DNA of 64,000 bases from Lachnospiraceae bacterium (GTDB lineage: Bacteria; Bacillota; Clostridia; Lachnospirales; Lachnospiraceae). The notes beneath the pieces were generated by a model. That model worked only from the letters and a program-made list of their open reading frames with translations. It was not told the origin of the DNA and ran no database searches. The position numbers were made by a program, and so were the translations under genes. Shown in pieces: positions 33,156 through 42,317 of the stretch. The number at the start of each line of letters is the position of its first letter. Positions within the stretch are counted from its first letter, which is position 1. The stretch covers positions 1-64,000 of the forward strand of contig CAJSZQ010000011.1 in NCBI GenBank assembly GCA_910574185.1. The letters run 5' to 3'.

Positions 33156-33278
33156 GAGTAATGTAAAAATAGCGGGAAGCCTTGTAAAAAAAGGCTTCCC
33201 GTTTGTTGTGCCTGCAGTTTTTGGTTGTCGCATCATAGTTACAAATGGTACAATATTCATACATATAATAAGTAATTT
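33156..33278. repeat. guaA-end direct repeat, copy 2 (attR-like)
   Basis: The downstream partner of 31956-32078, exactly 1200 bases away. Bases 33147-33161 just before and inside it read ATC GAG TTC GAG TAA, close to the last codons ATT GAA TGG GAG TGA of the guaA-like gene, so this copy looks like a guaA 3' end. It stops 2 bases before the stop codon of the convergent histidine kinase. Confidence 0.8.
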
Positions 33279-33279
33279 A

Positions 33280-34692
33280 TCAACCGTTACTCGAACAGGG
33301 ATAAACCGGAAGCTCAAGCCGCACAGTATATTCGACGTCATTTTGTTCTGTCTGCAATGTCCCGCCCATTAGTTCCAGCATTTTACGAACGCTCTTCAAT
33401 CCAATCTGTGTACTTTCAATATCCGAAGACTCCTGTTTTACGGTATTGAAAAGGCTGATTAGTATATGGTCAGTTGCTATAGAACCGGTAATGATTACCA
33501 ATTCTTTTTTTGTCCCGTATTTTATGATATTAGAGAAGAGATTATTAAATATTCTGGTAAGTAGAGTTTCATCACCGGAAAAGTAAAGGGTGTCTTGAGA
33601 CTTTGGCTCAGAAGACTGGCTGAGTGACGTAAGTGTTTCCGGCAGTTCCAGGGATACCAGAAAGCCAGTCAGACGGAGAAAGTCTGCATTTTCCGACAGA
33701 TACCGGTATAAGGCGCCAACAGGAAGAGCAGAGAGGACGGGAAGTTCTGCTTCTTCGTATACCAGGGCATATTCAAATATCCGATCTGTCATCTGGCGGA
33801 TTTCGTCGGTTTTATTTAAGCAGCGGTTGAGGTACTCTTCTTGCATTTCCGGCTTTTTATTTAATTTTGCAATTTCCAGATATCCATTTAATATGGTAAG
33901 AGGCGTGCGCAGGTCATGTGAAAGCGCGGAAATCAAATCCTGATTTGCAAGGCGGCTTTCCTGTTCCTGGGTGATGGTTTCGTGAAGCGCAATGCGCAGG
34001 CCGTCTAGTTCATGTGCCAGAATACCGATTTCGTCCTGCTGTAGTTTAGGTATGGGAGAGGTTAAATCCCCAGCGGCCATCTGAAGTATTTTCTGCTTTA
34101 GAAGAATGACAGAATTTACTTTCCTGCTGATAAAAAGCAGGATAACGACAAAGAAGATAATCATACTGAGCCCAAAACAGAAAAAGAAATATGGCGCTAC
34201 AAAAAAGGTGGGATGAAGAAAGTGAACTATTACCTGGGCATATCCATTTCTAAATTCTACAACGAGATCCTGTTCATATTCTCCCTGTCCGTCTGACCAT
34301 TGATAAAGACTGTTAAAAAACATGGAACTGCCGGTATCAAAGTAGGAAGGAGTTGTGCCTGCCCGATACAATCCGTCTTCTATTCCGTAAATATAGATGG
34401 AGGTATATGGATCGGCAATCTCGAAAAAAGGAGCTATTGCTTTGTTGCCGTCCGCGTCCGTTTCGGACTCAGGTATATCGTAATTTAACGCTTCTGTGCG
34501 GATTGTCATCCAAAAATCATCCTGGGGGCCGGGAAAGATATGCTGGAGTATGGCGGGAGAAGACTGCAGCAGCTCGTAAACCTGCCATTTATATTTCCAC
34601 ATAGAATTGTACAGCAGAAAGCAAAAGAGACCTGCTGCAAAGATTAGCAGGAAAAGCTGGGTGCGTATTTTCATATTCTTAAAATTAATCAC
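33280..34692 (-). CDS. Membrane sensor histidine kinase (HAMP, HisKA, HATPase)
   Basis: A 470-residue sensor kinase. It has a membrane helix at about 12-30, an extracytoplasmic domain of about 130 residues, a second helix near 163-190, a HAMP region and the phospho-acceptor segment SALSHDLRTPLTILNGYLEIA, in which the His is phosphorylated. The ATPase domain keeps the N-box (IFNNLFSNIIKYG) but has a weak G1 box, as in several Firmicute kinases of this type. Its start overlaps the regulator gene by 8 bases. The signal is unknown. Confidence 0.92.
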   Translation of the reverse strand: MINFKNMKIRTQLFLLIFAAGLFCFLLYNSMWKYKWQVYELLQSSPAILQHIFPGPQDDFWMTIRTEALNYDIPESETDADGNKAIAPFFEIADPYTSIYIYGIEDGLYRAGTTPSYFDTGSSMFFNSLYQWSDGQGEYEQDLVVEFRNGYAQVIVHFLHPTFFVAPYFFFCFGLSMIIFFVVILLFISRKVNSVILLKQKILQMAAGDLTSPIPKLQQDEIGILAHELDGLRIALHETITQEQESRLANQDLISALSHDLRTPLTILNGYLEIAKLNKKPEMQEEYLNRCLNKTDEIRQMTDRIFEYALVYEEAELPVLSALPVGALYRYLSENADFLRLTGFLVSLELPETLTSLSQSSEPKSQDTLYFSGDETLLTRIFNNLFSNIIKYGTKKELVIITGSIATDHILISLFNTVKQESSDIESTQIGLKSVRKMLELMGGTLQTEQNDVEYTVRLELPVYPCSSNG

Positions 34693-35416
34693 AGCGATAT
34701 CCCTTTCCCCAGATAGTTTTTATTAAGACAGGATTTTTCGGCTCTGGTTCAATCTTACGGCGAAGGTTCCGGATATGTACCATAATCGTATTATTGGCGC
34801 CATAATAGTAAGGCTCGTGCCAGATACTTTCATAGAGACGCTCGGCAGAGAATATCTGACGCCGGTTTGTGGTCAGGAGCTTTAATATGGCATATTCCGT
34901 ATCTGTCAGTTCCAGAAGCCTGCCATCTTTGCGAACTTCTTCTGTTTCGGTGTTGATTTCCAGTTCCCGGTAGCGGAGAGTAGTGGGAGGCATTTGCGGG
35001 GCGGGAAGGGTAGATTCTCGGACGCCCTGATAGATATGATAACGACGAATCAGCGCTTTTACCCGGCCTGTCAGTTCAGAGTAGGAAAAGGGCTTGGCTA
35101 AATAATCGTCGCCTCCGCTGGAAAACCCCAGCAGTTTATCGCTGTCTTTGGTGCGGGCGCTTAAAAATAAAATGGGTGCGTTGGTGATTTTGCGTATTTC
35201 CAGACAGGTCTGGTATCCATTCAGACCCGGCATCATAATATCGAGTATAATGATGTCAAAAGAAATCTGAGCCAGCTTCTCAAGAGCCGAGTTTCCGGTT
35301 TTGGCTTCTGTTACCTGATATCCTTCACTGCTCAGAAGTATCTGTATAATTTCCCTGATTTCAGGATTATCATCCACAACCAATACCTGGAAGATATTCT
35401 GTCTAGTTGAATCCAT
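34685..35416 (-). CDS. OmpR/PhoB-family response regulator
   Basis: A 243-residue regulator with a receiver domain and a C-terminal winged helix. The receiver has the acidic pocket VVDDN, the phospho-acceptor in FDIIILDIMMPGLNG and a Lys in YLAKPF. The DNA-binding part has YRELEINTETEEVRKDGRLLELTDTEYAILKLL and ends in IWGKGYRCD. I chose the start at 35416 because GGAGG lies 8 bases upstream on the minus strand; an in-frame ATG at 35431 overlaps that site. It forms a pair with the kinase downstream. A CiaR-like box in front of the divergent glycosyltransferase operon may be its target. Confidence 0.93.
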   Translation of the reverse strand: MDSTRQNIFQVLVVDDNPEIREIIQILLSSEGYQVTEAKTGNSALEKLAQISFDIIILDIMMPGLNGYQTCLEIRKITNAPILFLSARTKDSDKLLGFSSGGDDYLAKPFSYSELTGRVKALIRRYHIYQGVRESTLPAPQMPPTTLRYRELEINTETEEVRKDGRLLELTDTEYAILKLLTTNRRQIFSAERLYESIWHEPYYYGANNTIMVHIRNLRRKIEPEPKNPVLIKTIWGKGYRCD

Positions 35417-35445
35417 GTGTAAAACCTCCATACGAAAATTGCGGA

Positions 35446-35502
35446 TTACAGTTCAGAGAGTATGTAGCTTGCATAAAGAGCCATATACTCTCTGAGCTGT
35501 AA
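35446..35502. promoter_or_regulatory. Large palindrome in the divergent intergenic region
   Basis: TTACAG-x-TCAGAGAGTATG and CATATACTCTCTGAG-x-CTGTAA pair over about 20 bp around an 18-base loop. It lies 30 bases upstream of the response-regulator gene. It could be an operator or an RNA hairpin in the leader of the two-component operon. Confidence 0.5.
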
Positions 35503-35561
35503 ATAATTACAGAATAATTACCACCTTAATTATACAGAAATTTAAGCAATAATGTGTTTTT

Positions 35562-35602
35562 CTTAAGAAAACTTTAGAAATATTTTTGGCAATACTTAAG
35601 AT
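35562..35602 (+). promoter_or_regulatory. Putative promoter with response-regulator-like box for the GT/YfhO pair
   Basis: CTTAAG at 35562-35567 and TTTAGA at 35573-35578 are spaced by 5 bases, as in the direct repeat at 7602-7618. The second half-site occupies a -35 position, 18 bases before a TAAGAT -10 at 35597-35602. This arrangement fits activation by an OmpR-type regulator, but the assignment is inferred. Confidence 0.45.
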
Positions 35603-35686
35603 ATGGAGCGTAAGATAACTGGAAAAATATGTTGCTAATCAAAATGAACAGTAACCAGAAGAAAACGACAACAGGAGGGATGACAG

Positions 35687-36649
35687 ATGGATAAAATATC
35701 GGTAGTAATTCCATGCTGGAATGAAGAGGAGGCTCTTCCCATTTATTACAAGGAAATGAATCGGGTGATGGAGTCAATGAATCAAAAGACGGAAAAAGTG
35801 GCGCTGGATTTTGAGCTGATTTTTGTGGACGACGGCTCCTTAGACGGCACGCTCCGGATTATGAAGGAGTTAAATCAGAAGGATACACGCTGCAGATACC
35901 TGTCTTTTTCCAGAAATTTTGGGAAAGAGGCGGCGATATATGCCGGACTGAAGGCGGCTGAGGGAAACTATGTTGCGGTAATGGATGTTGATTTGCAGGA
36001 CCCGCCTGCTCTGCTGCCTGATATGTACCATATTCTGAGAGAAGGGTATTATGACAGTGTTGCAACGAAACGCAGCACAAGAACAGGAGAGCCAAGAATC
36101 CGTTCTTTTTTATCGGAGCGTTTCTACAGATTCGTAAATAGAATTTCTAAGACAGAGATTGTAAATGGAGCGAGAGATTACCGGCTGATGAACCGCAAGA
36201 TGGTTGATGCGGTTCTCGAAATGAGTGAATATAACCGTTTTTCCAAGGGGATTTTCGGATGGGTCGGATTTCGGACCAAATGGCTGGAATTTGAAAATGT
36301 GGAGCGTTCGGCAGGAGAGACCAAGTGGTCGCTAAAGAAATTATTTTGTTATTCATTGGAAGGAATTACCGGATTTTCGGTAGCGCCGCTGTCATTGGCG
36401 GCGATTGTGGGCGTATTATTTTGCGGGCTTTCATTTTTGCTGATTGTTGTGATTATTGTGAGGACGCTTGTATGGGGCGATCCGGTGTCGGGATGGCCGT
36501 CGCTGGCATGTATTATTTTTATGGTCAGCGGCGTACAGCTTTTGTGTACGGGAATTGTGGGACAGTATCTTTCAAAGACTTATCTTGAGACAAAACACCG
36601 GCCTATATTTATATTGAGAGACTCCAGCGAGGATGGTGAACGGAATTGA
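35687..36649 (+). CDS. Membrane-anchored family 2 glycosyltransferase (dolichol-phosphate-mannose-synthase type)
   Basis: A 320-residue enzyme. The GT-A domain begins ISVVIPCWNEEEALP, has the nucleotide-sugar site FVDDGSLDGTL and the metal site DVDLQDPP near residue 101, and continues to KWSLKKLFCYSLEGI. Two C-terminal helices (about 233-258 and 265-290) anchor it in the membrane. Enzymes of this type load a sugar onto a polyprenyl phosphate for use on the outer face. Its stop overlaps the TTG start of a YfhO-like protein by 4 bases, which fits a donor synthase and an outward-acting transferase. Confidence 0.92.
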   Translation: MDKISVVIPCWNEEEALPIYYKEMNRVMESMNQKTEKVALDFELIFVDDGSLDGTLRIMKELNQKDTRCRYLSFSRNFGKEAAIYAGLKAAEGNYVAVMDVDLQDPPALLPDMYHILREGYYDSVATKRSTRTGEPRIRSFLSERFYRFVNRISKTEIVNGARDYRLMNRKMVDAVLEMSEYNRFSKGIFGWVGFRTKWLEFENVERSAGETKWSLKKLFCYSLEGITGFSVAPLSLAAIVGVLFCGLSFLLIVVIIVRTLVWGDPVSGWPSLACIIFMVSGVQLLCTGIVGQYLSKTYLETKHRPIFILRDSSEDGERN

Positions 36650-39537
36650 AAACGTTGAATATGGGAAGCGGGACGGCAGGGAGAGCGGCAGGCAGGATAA
36701 CTGGAAGAGCCGTGGGGAAGATGACCGGCAGAATAACAGACAGAACAGGAAATAGTGGAATAGCCGGAAGGAGGACGACGGTAACAGGTAAGGGAACAAA
36801 ATTGCTGCCCTATATATTTCTCTGTGTGCTGACGGTTATTTGCTGTTTGGTTTTTACAGGGAGTCAGAACGTATTTGGTGTAAAAGTGGACTGGCTTAGT
36901 CAGCACAGCGTATTGCCGGATTATTTCAGGCGGCAGTTTTATGATACCGGAGAATTGTTTCCAGAGTTTGCAGGGAGCTTAGGAGGGGGGCAGAATATTT
37001 ACTACTTCTCTTATTACGGATTATACAGTCCCATTTATTTACTTTCCTATGCTCTTCCCTTCGTAAAAATGGGGGATTACCTGATGGCTGCCAGTATAGC
37101 CGGTATTATTATTTCTGTAAGTCTGCTTTATTACTGGCTTTGCCAGAGAGGATTTTCCTGGGAAATCAGTCTGCCTGTTTCGGTACTGTTTCTCCTTGCG
37201 GGACCGGTTATCTTTCAGTCTTGCCATCAAGTGATGTTTGTGAATTATATGCCGTTTTTATATATGGCGTTGTTGGGGGTGGACCGGCATTTTGAGAAGG
37301 GGCGGTCAGGGCTCTATGTAGTTGGTGTGTTTCTGATGATTATGAGCAGTTTTTATTTCAGTATCGGCGGAATGATGGCGCTGGCGCTGTATGGACTGAC
37401 GAGGTATATAGAATATAAAGAAATGCCGGAAGAAGTCGGCAGGCTAACGTGTAATTTTGCGATGCGGCCAGGAAGGACTAGTATGCGCAGATGCCGGAGA
37501 GCATTCGTCGATTTTCTGAGAGCTGCCGTTCAATTTGTGACGCCAATGATTGCGGCAATTCTGATGAGTGGATTTCTTCTGGCGCCTACGGCTTATGCGA
37601 TACTGGGAAGGCAGAAACAAGGGAAAGGTATAGAGGCGGGGAAGCTTCTTATGCCGGCGCTTCCGCTGGAGAGTCTGGTTCATGGCGCGTATGGAGCCGG
37701 TCTCACAACGTTAATTATTACGATTTTGATAACCGGGTTATTTTACCGAAAATGGAGTCAACGACTGCTGCATGGGAGCTGTCTGCTAATTTTTGTAATA
37801 CCGTTTTTTCAGTGGGTTCTCAATGGAGGTCTGTATGTGCGGGGCAAGGCGCTGATTCCGTTTCTGCCGCTTCTCTGCTATATTACGGCGGTGTATTTGG
37901 AAAAGCAGAAGAACAGGGAGATACCTTTTGGAGTGAATATTATGGCATATCTTCTTACCGTTGTATGGCTGCTTGTTAGTTATATTCATGGAAATGAATT
38001 GGCTGGAGAACCTTTCCGGCGATATATGATTCTGGCAGAGAGCGTTCTGTTTTTGGTATGTTTCTGTATATACTGGCGGTATAACAGTATGCTGTTTCTG
38101 ACAATTCCATCGGTTATCTGTCTGTTTCTTAGCGGGAGCTTTTTCTACGGCGCCGCTGGGGGAGAGCTGGATGTGAGGACTTATGAGCATATAACAGATG
38201 AAAGAACAGAAAGACTGATTGAGCGGACGCTGGCTAAGGAAGAAGGGTTCTGGAGGCTGGAGCAGAGCGGTAATGAGGAGGAGAAGTCAGCAAACTTAAA
38301 TCGGATATGGAATACCAGACAATGGGTTTCGTCACTATATTCTTCCGCCGGCAACGCTGATTACAGCAGATTCCGAAAGGAGGTATTCGGAGTGGAGGAG
38401 CCTTTCCGCAATGAATTGATGCAGGCGACGTCGGAAAATCCCTTGTACCGGAAGCTTTTGGGAGTCAAATATATCGTGGGAAGCGCGGAAGATGAAACGG
38501 TGGCGGCGGCAGCGGGATATGAGCCTTGTGAAAGAGAAGGGGAGCGGGTAGTTTACCGCAGCGCGGATACTGCGCCCATTGCTTACGCTACAAACAGGAT
38601 AGTTGGAGAACAGGACTATGACAAGCTGAAATTTCCCTGCAATCAGACGGCGCTCATGAGATACGCGGTTGTGAGAAACAGTAAGGATAAAGGGGTGGAA
38701 TGGAAAAATGAGATAGAGGCAGTTACAATTCCAGCGGATTTGCATGTGCCGGAGGTGAAAAAAGAGGGGCTGACAATCGAACCGTTAGCAAAGGGTTCTT
38801 ATCATATTGAGGCGGAACGTAAGACGGGCGCAGTATGCCGGATAGAACCCGGTACAGATTCAGCCCCGGCTGAGAAAGCGGCTTTCTATGACAAAGCGGG
38901 AGGGAAAGAGGACGCGCTGGAAGGAACTCTGGTTTTTCTGCAATTTCAAGTGAAGAACCTCCGTCCGAATCAGGACGCGGCAGTGTGGATAAACGGAATC
39001 CGCAACAAGCTCAGCGCTAGAAATCATATTTATTATAACGGAAACACCGAATTTACTTATGCGACGGTGCTGGAGCCAGGAGTGTCGGATGTATATCTTG
39101 AGTTTGGAAAGGGAGATTATGAAATTTTGAATGTGGAATGCTTTCTTGCAGATTCCGGCATATTGAAAGATACAAAAGAGACGGATAAAAAATTGTATCA
39201 GTCTCCTTTTAAAGTAGACTGGGAGAAGACAAAGGGCAACCAGATTCAGGGCGACATAAAGGTTCGTGAAACAGGATATTTTATTACTTCTATTCCTTAT
39301 GACAAAGGTTTTGAAATTTTTGTAGATGGAAGAAAGACGGTTGCGGAGAAAGTAAATAAGGCGTTTTTAGGGTGCGCCGTCAGAAAGGGAGAGCATCAGA
39401 TTCAAATTGTCTATCATGCTCCGGGAGCAAAGGCAGGAAAATTTCTGGCGTATTTTGGGTTTATACTCTTCTTTGCGATGCTTGCAGCGGAGGCTTATAT
39501 TTTCACGAAAAGCGGTAAAAAAGTGAATATAAGTTAA
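36646..39537 (+). CDS. YfhO-family large membrane protein (putative glycosyltransferase)
   Basis: A 963-residue protein with about twelve helices in the first 500 residues and a soluble C-terminal part of about 400 residues, then a final helix near 940-958. Segments such as VDWLSQHSVLPDYFRRQFYDTGELFPEFAGSLGGGQNIYYFSYYGLYSP-like sequence and FEIFVDGRKT in the C-terminus fit the YfhO family, which uses polyprenyl-linked sugars to glycosylate envelope polymers such as lipoteichoic acid. The TTG start at 36646 is coupled to the glycosyltransferase stop. The first 50 residues are an odd Gly-Arg-Thr-rich, repeat-like stretch before the first helix. Confidence 0.85.
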   Translation: MKTLNMGSGTAGRAAGRITGRAVGKMTGRITDRTGNSGIAGRRTTVTGKGTKLLPYIFLCVLTVICCLVFTGSQNVFGVKVDWLSQHSVLPDYFRRQFYDTGELFPEFAGSLGGGQNIYYFSYYGLYSPIYLLSYALPFVKMGDYLMAASIAGIIISVSLLYYWLCQRGFSWEISLPVSVLFLLAGPVIFQSCHQVMFVNYMPFLYMALLGVDRHFEKGRSGLYVVGVFLMIMSSFYFSIGGMMALALYGLTRYIEYKEMPEEVGRLTCNFAMRPGRTSMRRCRRAFVDFLRAAVQFVTPMIAAILMSGFLLAPTAYAILGRQKQGKGIEAGKLLMPALPLESLVHGAYGAGLTTLIITILITGLFYRKWSQRLLHGSCLLIFVIPFFQWVLNGGLYVRGKALIPFLPLLCYITAVYLEKQKNREIPFGVNIMAYLLTVVWLLVSYIHGNELAGEPFRRYMILAESVLFLVCFCIYWRYNSMLFLTIPSVICLFLSGSFFYGAAGGELDVRTYEHITDERTERLIERTLAKEEGFWRLEQSGNEEEKSANLNRIWNTRQWVSSLYSSAGNADYSRFRKEVFGVEEPFRNELMQATSENPLYRKLLGVKYIVGSAEDETVAAAAGYEPCEREGERVVYRSADTAPIAYATNRIVGEQDYDKLKFPCNQTALMRYAVVRNSKDKGVEWKNEIEAVTIPADLHVPEVKKEGLTIEPLAKGSYHIEAERKTGAVCRIEPGTDSAPAEKAAFYDKAGGKEDALEGTLVFLQFQVKNLRPNQDAAVWINGIRNKLSARNHIYYNGNTEFTYATVLEPGVSDVYLEFGKGDYEILNVECFLADSGILKDTKETDKKLYQSPFKVDWEKTKGNQIQGDIKVRETGYFITSIPYDKGFEIFVDGRKTVAEKVNKAFLGCAVRKGEHQIQIVYHAPGAKAGKFLAYFGFILFFAMLAAEAYIFTKSGKKVNIS

Positions 39538-39643
39538 ATTTTTTAAACAATATTTAACGCCGTTTCAGTTGTAAAAGGGAAAGGACTCTGCTATGCTTGA
39601 ATCAGCAAAGGCCGATGCAAAAAATCACCTGGGGAGGTATTTT

Positions 39644-40702
39644 ATGCAGATTGGACAGATAATTCGTAAGAATCGTAAAGAAAAGAATATGACGCAGGAG
39701 GAAATGGCAAACTATCTTGGAGTAACGGCGCCGGCAGTAAATAAGTGGGAAAATGGAGCGTCCTATCCGGATATTATGTTGCTTGCCCCAATTGCAAGAC
39801 TGCTGGGGATTTCCGTTGACGCGCTCTTGGCCTTCCAGGAAGAATTGACGGCGGAAGAAATTGGAGTTATCGTTCGGGAATTGGATTCCATGCTGAAAGA
39901 TAAGACTTATGAAGAAGCTTTTGCATGGGCCAGAGAGAAGCTTCGGCTGTATCCGAACTGTGGACAGCTTTTCTGGCAGCTTGCGCTGATTCTTGATGTT
40001 CATCGCCTTACCAAAGATGTGGAAGCGGCGGGACGGTATGATGAATTTATTATTCAGTGGTATAACAGAGCGCTGGAGAGCGGAGAGGAAGAAGTCCGCG
40101 TCAAAGCTGCCGACTCACTATTTGCATATTATGAGAGGAATGGGCAATATGAGAAGGCGGAGGAATATCTGGCCTGTTTTTCTGACCAGAGTCCGGAGAA
40201 GAAGAGAAAACAAGCGTCTCTGTACAGTAAGACAGGGAGAAGAGACGAGGCGTATAAGGCGTATGAGGAATTGTTGTTTTCAAATTATCAGACGGCGCGT
40301 ATGCTGTTTTACAGCATTTTCACACTTGTTGTGGAAGACGAGAATATGGACAAGGCCCGTTTGTTGGCAGAAAAGCAAGAGGAACTGGCCAGAGTATATG
40401 ATATGGGCGTGTACAATGAGGTCTTGGGGAAACTAGAGCTGGCGGTAACGGAGAAGGATGCGGATACAGCTATAGACATTATCGACAGAATGCTGGCGTC
40501 AGTAGAGAGCATTGCTGATTACACGAAATCACCGCTTTATGAGCATATGACTTTCCGGGCGTTAAGCCGGGAATTTACAGAACAGACGAGGAGCAGTCTT
40601 TTGGAGTACATTCGGGAAGATGAAAGCCTGGAATTTCTGAAGGATGGCGGAGGATGGGAAAAACTGGAAGAGAAATATAAGGAACTGGTTTGTAAAAAGT
40701 AA
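39644..40702 (+). CDS. XRE-family regulator with TPR-like helical domain
   Basis: A 352-residue protein. Residues about 5-60 form a helix-turn-helix (IIRKNRKEKNMTQEEMANYLGVTAPAVNKWENG, then PDIMLLAPIARLLGIS). The rest is helical with tetratricopeptide-like repeats (EKAEEYLACFSDQ, DEAYKAYEELLF). Proteins of this layout often respond to peptides or bind protein partners. The ATG at 39644 is preceded by GGGGAGG at 39631-39637; the frame starts upstream at 39593 without a comparable site. It stands alone ahead of the Y-family polymerase gene, 26 bases away, and may regulate it. Confidence 0.85.
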   Translation: MQIGQIIRKNRKEKNMTQEEMANYLGVTAPAVNKWENGASYPDIMLLAPIARLLGISVDALLAFQEELTAEEIGVIVRELDSMLKDKTYEEAFAWAREKLRLYPNCGQLFWQLALILDVHRLTKDVEAAGRYDEFIIQWYNRALESGEEEVRVKAADSLFAYYERNGQYEKAEEYLACFSDQSPEKKRKQASLYSKTGRRDEAYKAYEELLFSNYQTARMLFYSIFTLVVEDENMDKARLLAEKQEELARVYDMGVYNEVLGKLELAVTEKDADTAIDIIDRMLASVESIADYTKSPLYEHMTFRALSREFTEQTRSSLLEYIREDESLEFLKDGGGWEKLEEKYKELVCKK

Positions 40703-40728
40703 AAGAGTAATCGGGAGTTTGCAGGACA

Positions 40729-42255
40729 ATGAACAGGGAGTATACGTATATTGCAATTGATTTAAAATCTTTTTATGCTTCTGTAGAATGTATCGAACGG
40801 GGATTAGACCCGATGAATACGAATCTTGTGGTGGCGGACAAGAGCCGTACGGATAAGACTATTTGTCTGGCGGTTTCACCTTCCTTGAAGGCATACGGGA
40901 TTCCCGGAAGACCCAGACTTTTTGAAGTGATAAGAAGATTAAGGGAAGTGAATGCGGCAAGACAGAAGAGGGCTCCGGGACAAGCGTTTACCGGAGCCTC
41001 AGCGCATGCAATCGAATTGGAATATATGCCGGAGCTGAAGGTGGATTTTGTGACGGCGGCGCCGAGAATGGCGCTGTATCTGGAGTACAGCGGACGTATT
41101 TATGATATTTATTTAAAGTATGTAGCCCCGGAAGATATTCATGTGTATTCTATTGACGAGGTATTTATGGATGTGACGCATTATCTGAATACTTATCAGA
41201 TGACGGCGAGGGAACTGGCGGCGAAGATTGTCAGAGATGTGCTGGAGACTACGGGAATCACGTCTACGGCAGGAATTGGCACGAATCTGTATCTCTGTAA
41301 AGTGGCAATGGATATTGTTGCAAAGCATATTCCGCCGGATAAGTACGGCGTTAGGATTGCGAAGCTGGATGAGATGAGTTACCGCAGGCTATTGTGGGGC
41401 CATAAACCTCTGACGGATTTCTGGCGCGTGGGGAGAGGCTATGCGAAAAGGCTGGAAGCGCAGGGAATTTATACGATGGGAGACATTGCCCGTTGTTCGC
41501 TGGGAGGTCCTGGAGATTATTACAATGAAGAGCTGCTCTATCATATGTTTGGGGTAAATGCAGAGCTTCTAATTGATCATGCATGGGGATTTGAACCTTG
41601 CAGGATGGAGGATATTAAGGCGTATAAACCAGAAAATAACAGTATGGGTTCCGGGCAGGTGCTGCAGTGCGCTTATGATTTCGAGAAAGCAAAATTGATA
41701 GTCAGAGAAATGACGGAGCAGGTGGCCCTTAAATTGGTGGAAAAGGGGCTGGTAGCAGACCAGATGGTTCTTACGGTAAATTTTGACAGGAGCAGTCTGG
41801 AAAATCCGAAAATCAGAAATGCCTACAAAGGGGAGACAGCGAAAGATTATTATGGTCGATTGGTTCCGAGGCATGCGCATGGAACCGCTAATCTGGGAAG
41901 GAAAACAGCTTCGACGAAAGTAATTATGAATGCGGTAATGGAATTGTACGACAGGATTGTAGATAAAAATTTGTTGGTAAGAAGAATCAATATAGCGGCA
42001 AATCATGTGGTAGAAGAAGCGCAGGCACAAGAGACGGAAACTTATGAACAGATGAATTTATTTACAGATTACGGGGAGCTAAAGAGAGAGCGGGAGGAAG
42101 AAAAAAAGGCCCTTGAACGGGAGCGGAGGCTCCAGCAGACTATGCTGGATATTAAGAAAAAATATGGAAAGAATGCTATATTGAAGGGCATGAATTTAGA
42201 AGAAGGCGCGACGGCAAGAGAGCGGAATAATCAGATTGGCGGGCATAAGGCCTGA
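40729..42255 (+). CDS. Y-family DNA polymerase (UmuC/DinB-like)
   Basis: A 508-residue translesion polymerase. The palm carries YIAIDLKSFYASVEC with Asp11, and SIDEVFMDVT near residues 141-150, the metal-binding sites of the family. Thumb and little-finger parts follow, and a charged helical tail ends the protein. It is longer than DinB (about 350 residues) and close to UmuC-type proteins of Firmicutes. There is no umuD nearby. A small protein encoded 62 bases downstream may be its partner. Confidence 0.93.
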   Translation: MNREYTYIAIDLKSFYASVECIERGLDPMNTNLVVADKSRTDKTICLAVSPSLKAYGIPGRPRLFEVIRRLREVNAARQKRAPGQAFTGASAHAIELEYMPELKVDFVTAAPRMALYLEYSGRIYDIYLKYVAPEDIHVYSIDEVFMDVTHYLNTYQMTARELAAKIVRDVLETTGITSTAGIGTNLYLCKVAMDIVAKHIPPDKYGVRIAKLDEMSYRRLLWGHKPLTDFWRVGRGYAKRLEAQGIYTMGDIARCSLGGPGDYYNEELLYHMFGVNAELLIDHAWGFEPCRMEDIKAYKPENNSMGSGQVLQCAYDFEKAKLIVREMTEQVALKLVEKGLVADQMVLTVNFDRSSLENPKIRNAYKGETAKDYYGRLVPRHAHGTANLGRKTASTKVIMNAVMELYDRIVDKNLLVRRINIAANHVVEEAQAQETETYEQMNLFTDYGELKREREEEKKALERERRLQQTMLDIKKKYGKNAILKGMNLEEGATARERNNQIGGHKA

Positions 42256-42317
42256 ACGTTACTGTTCAATCCGTTCACAGCAACAATTTCTTGAGAAAGG
42301 TTTTGCAGGAGGGAACT

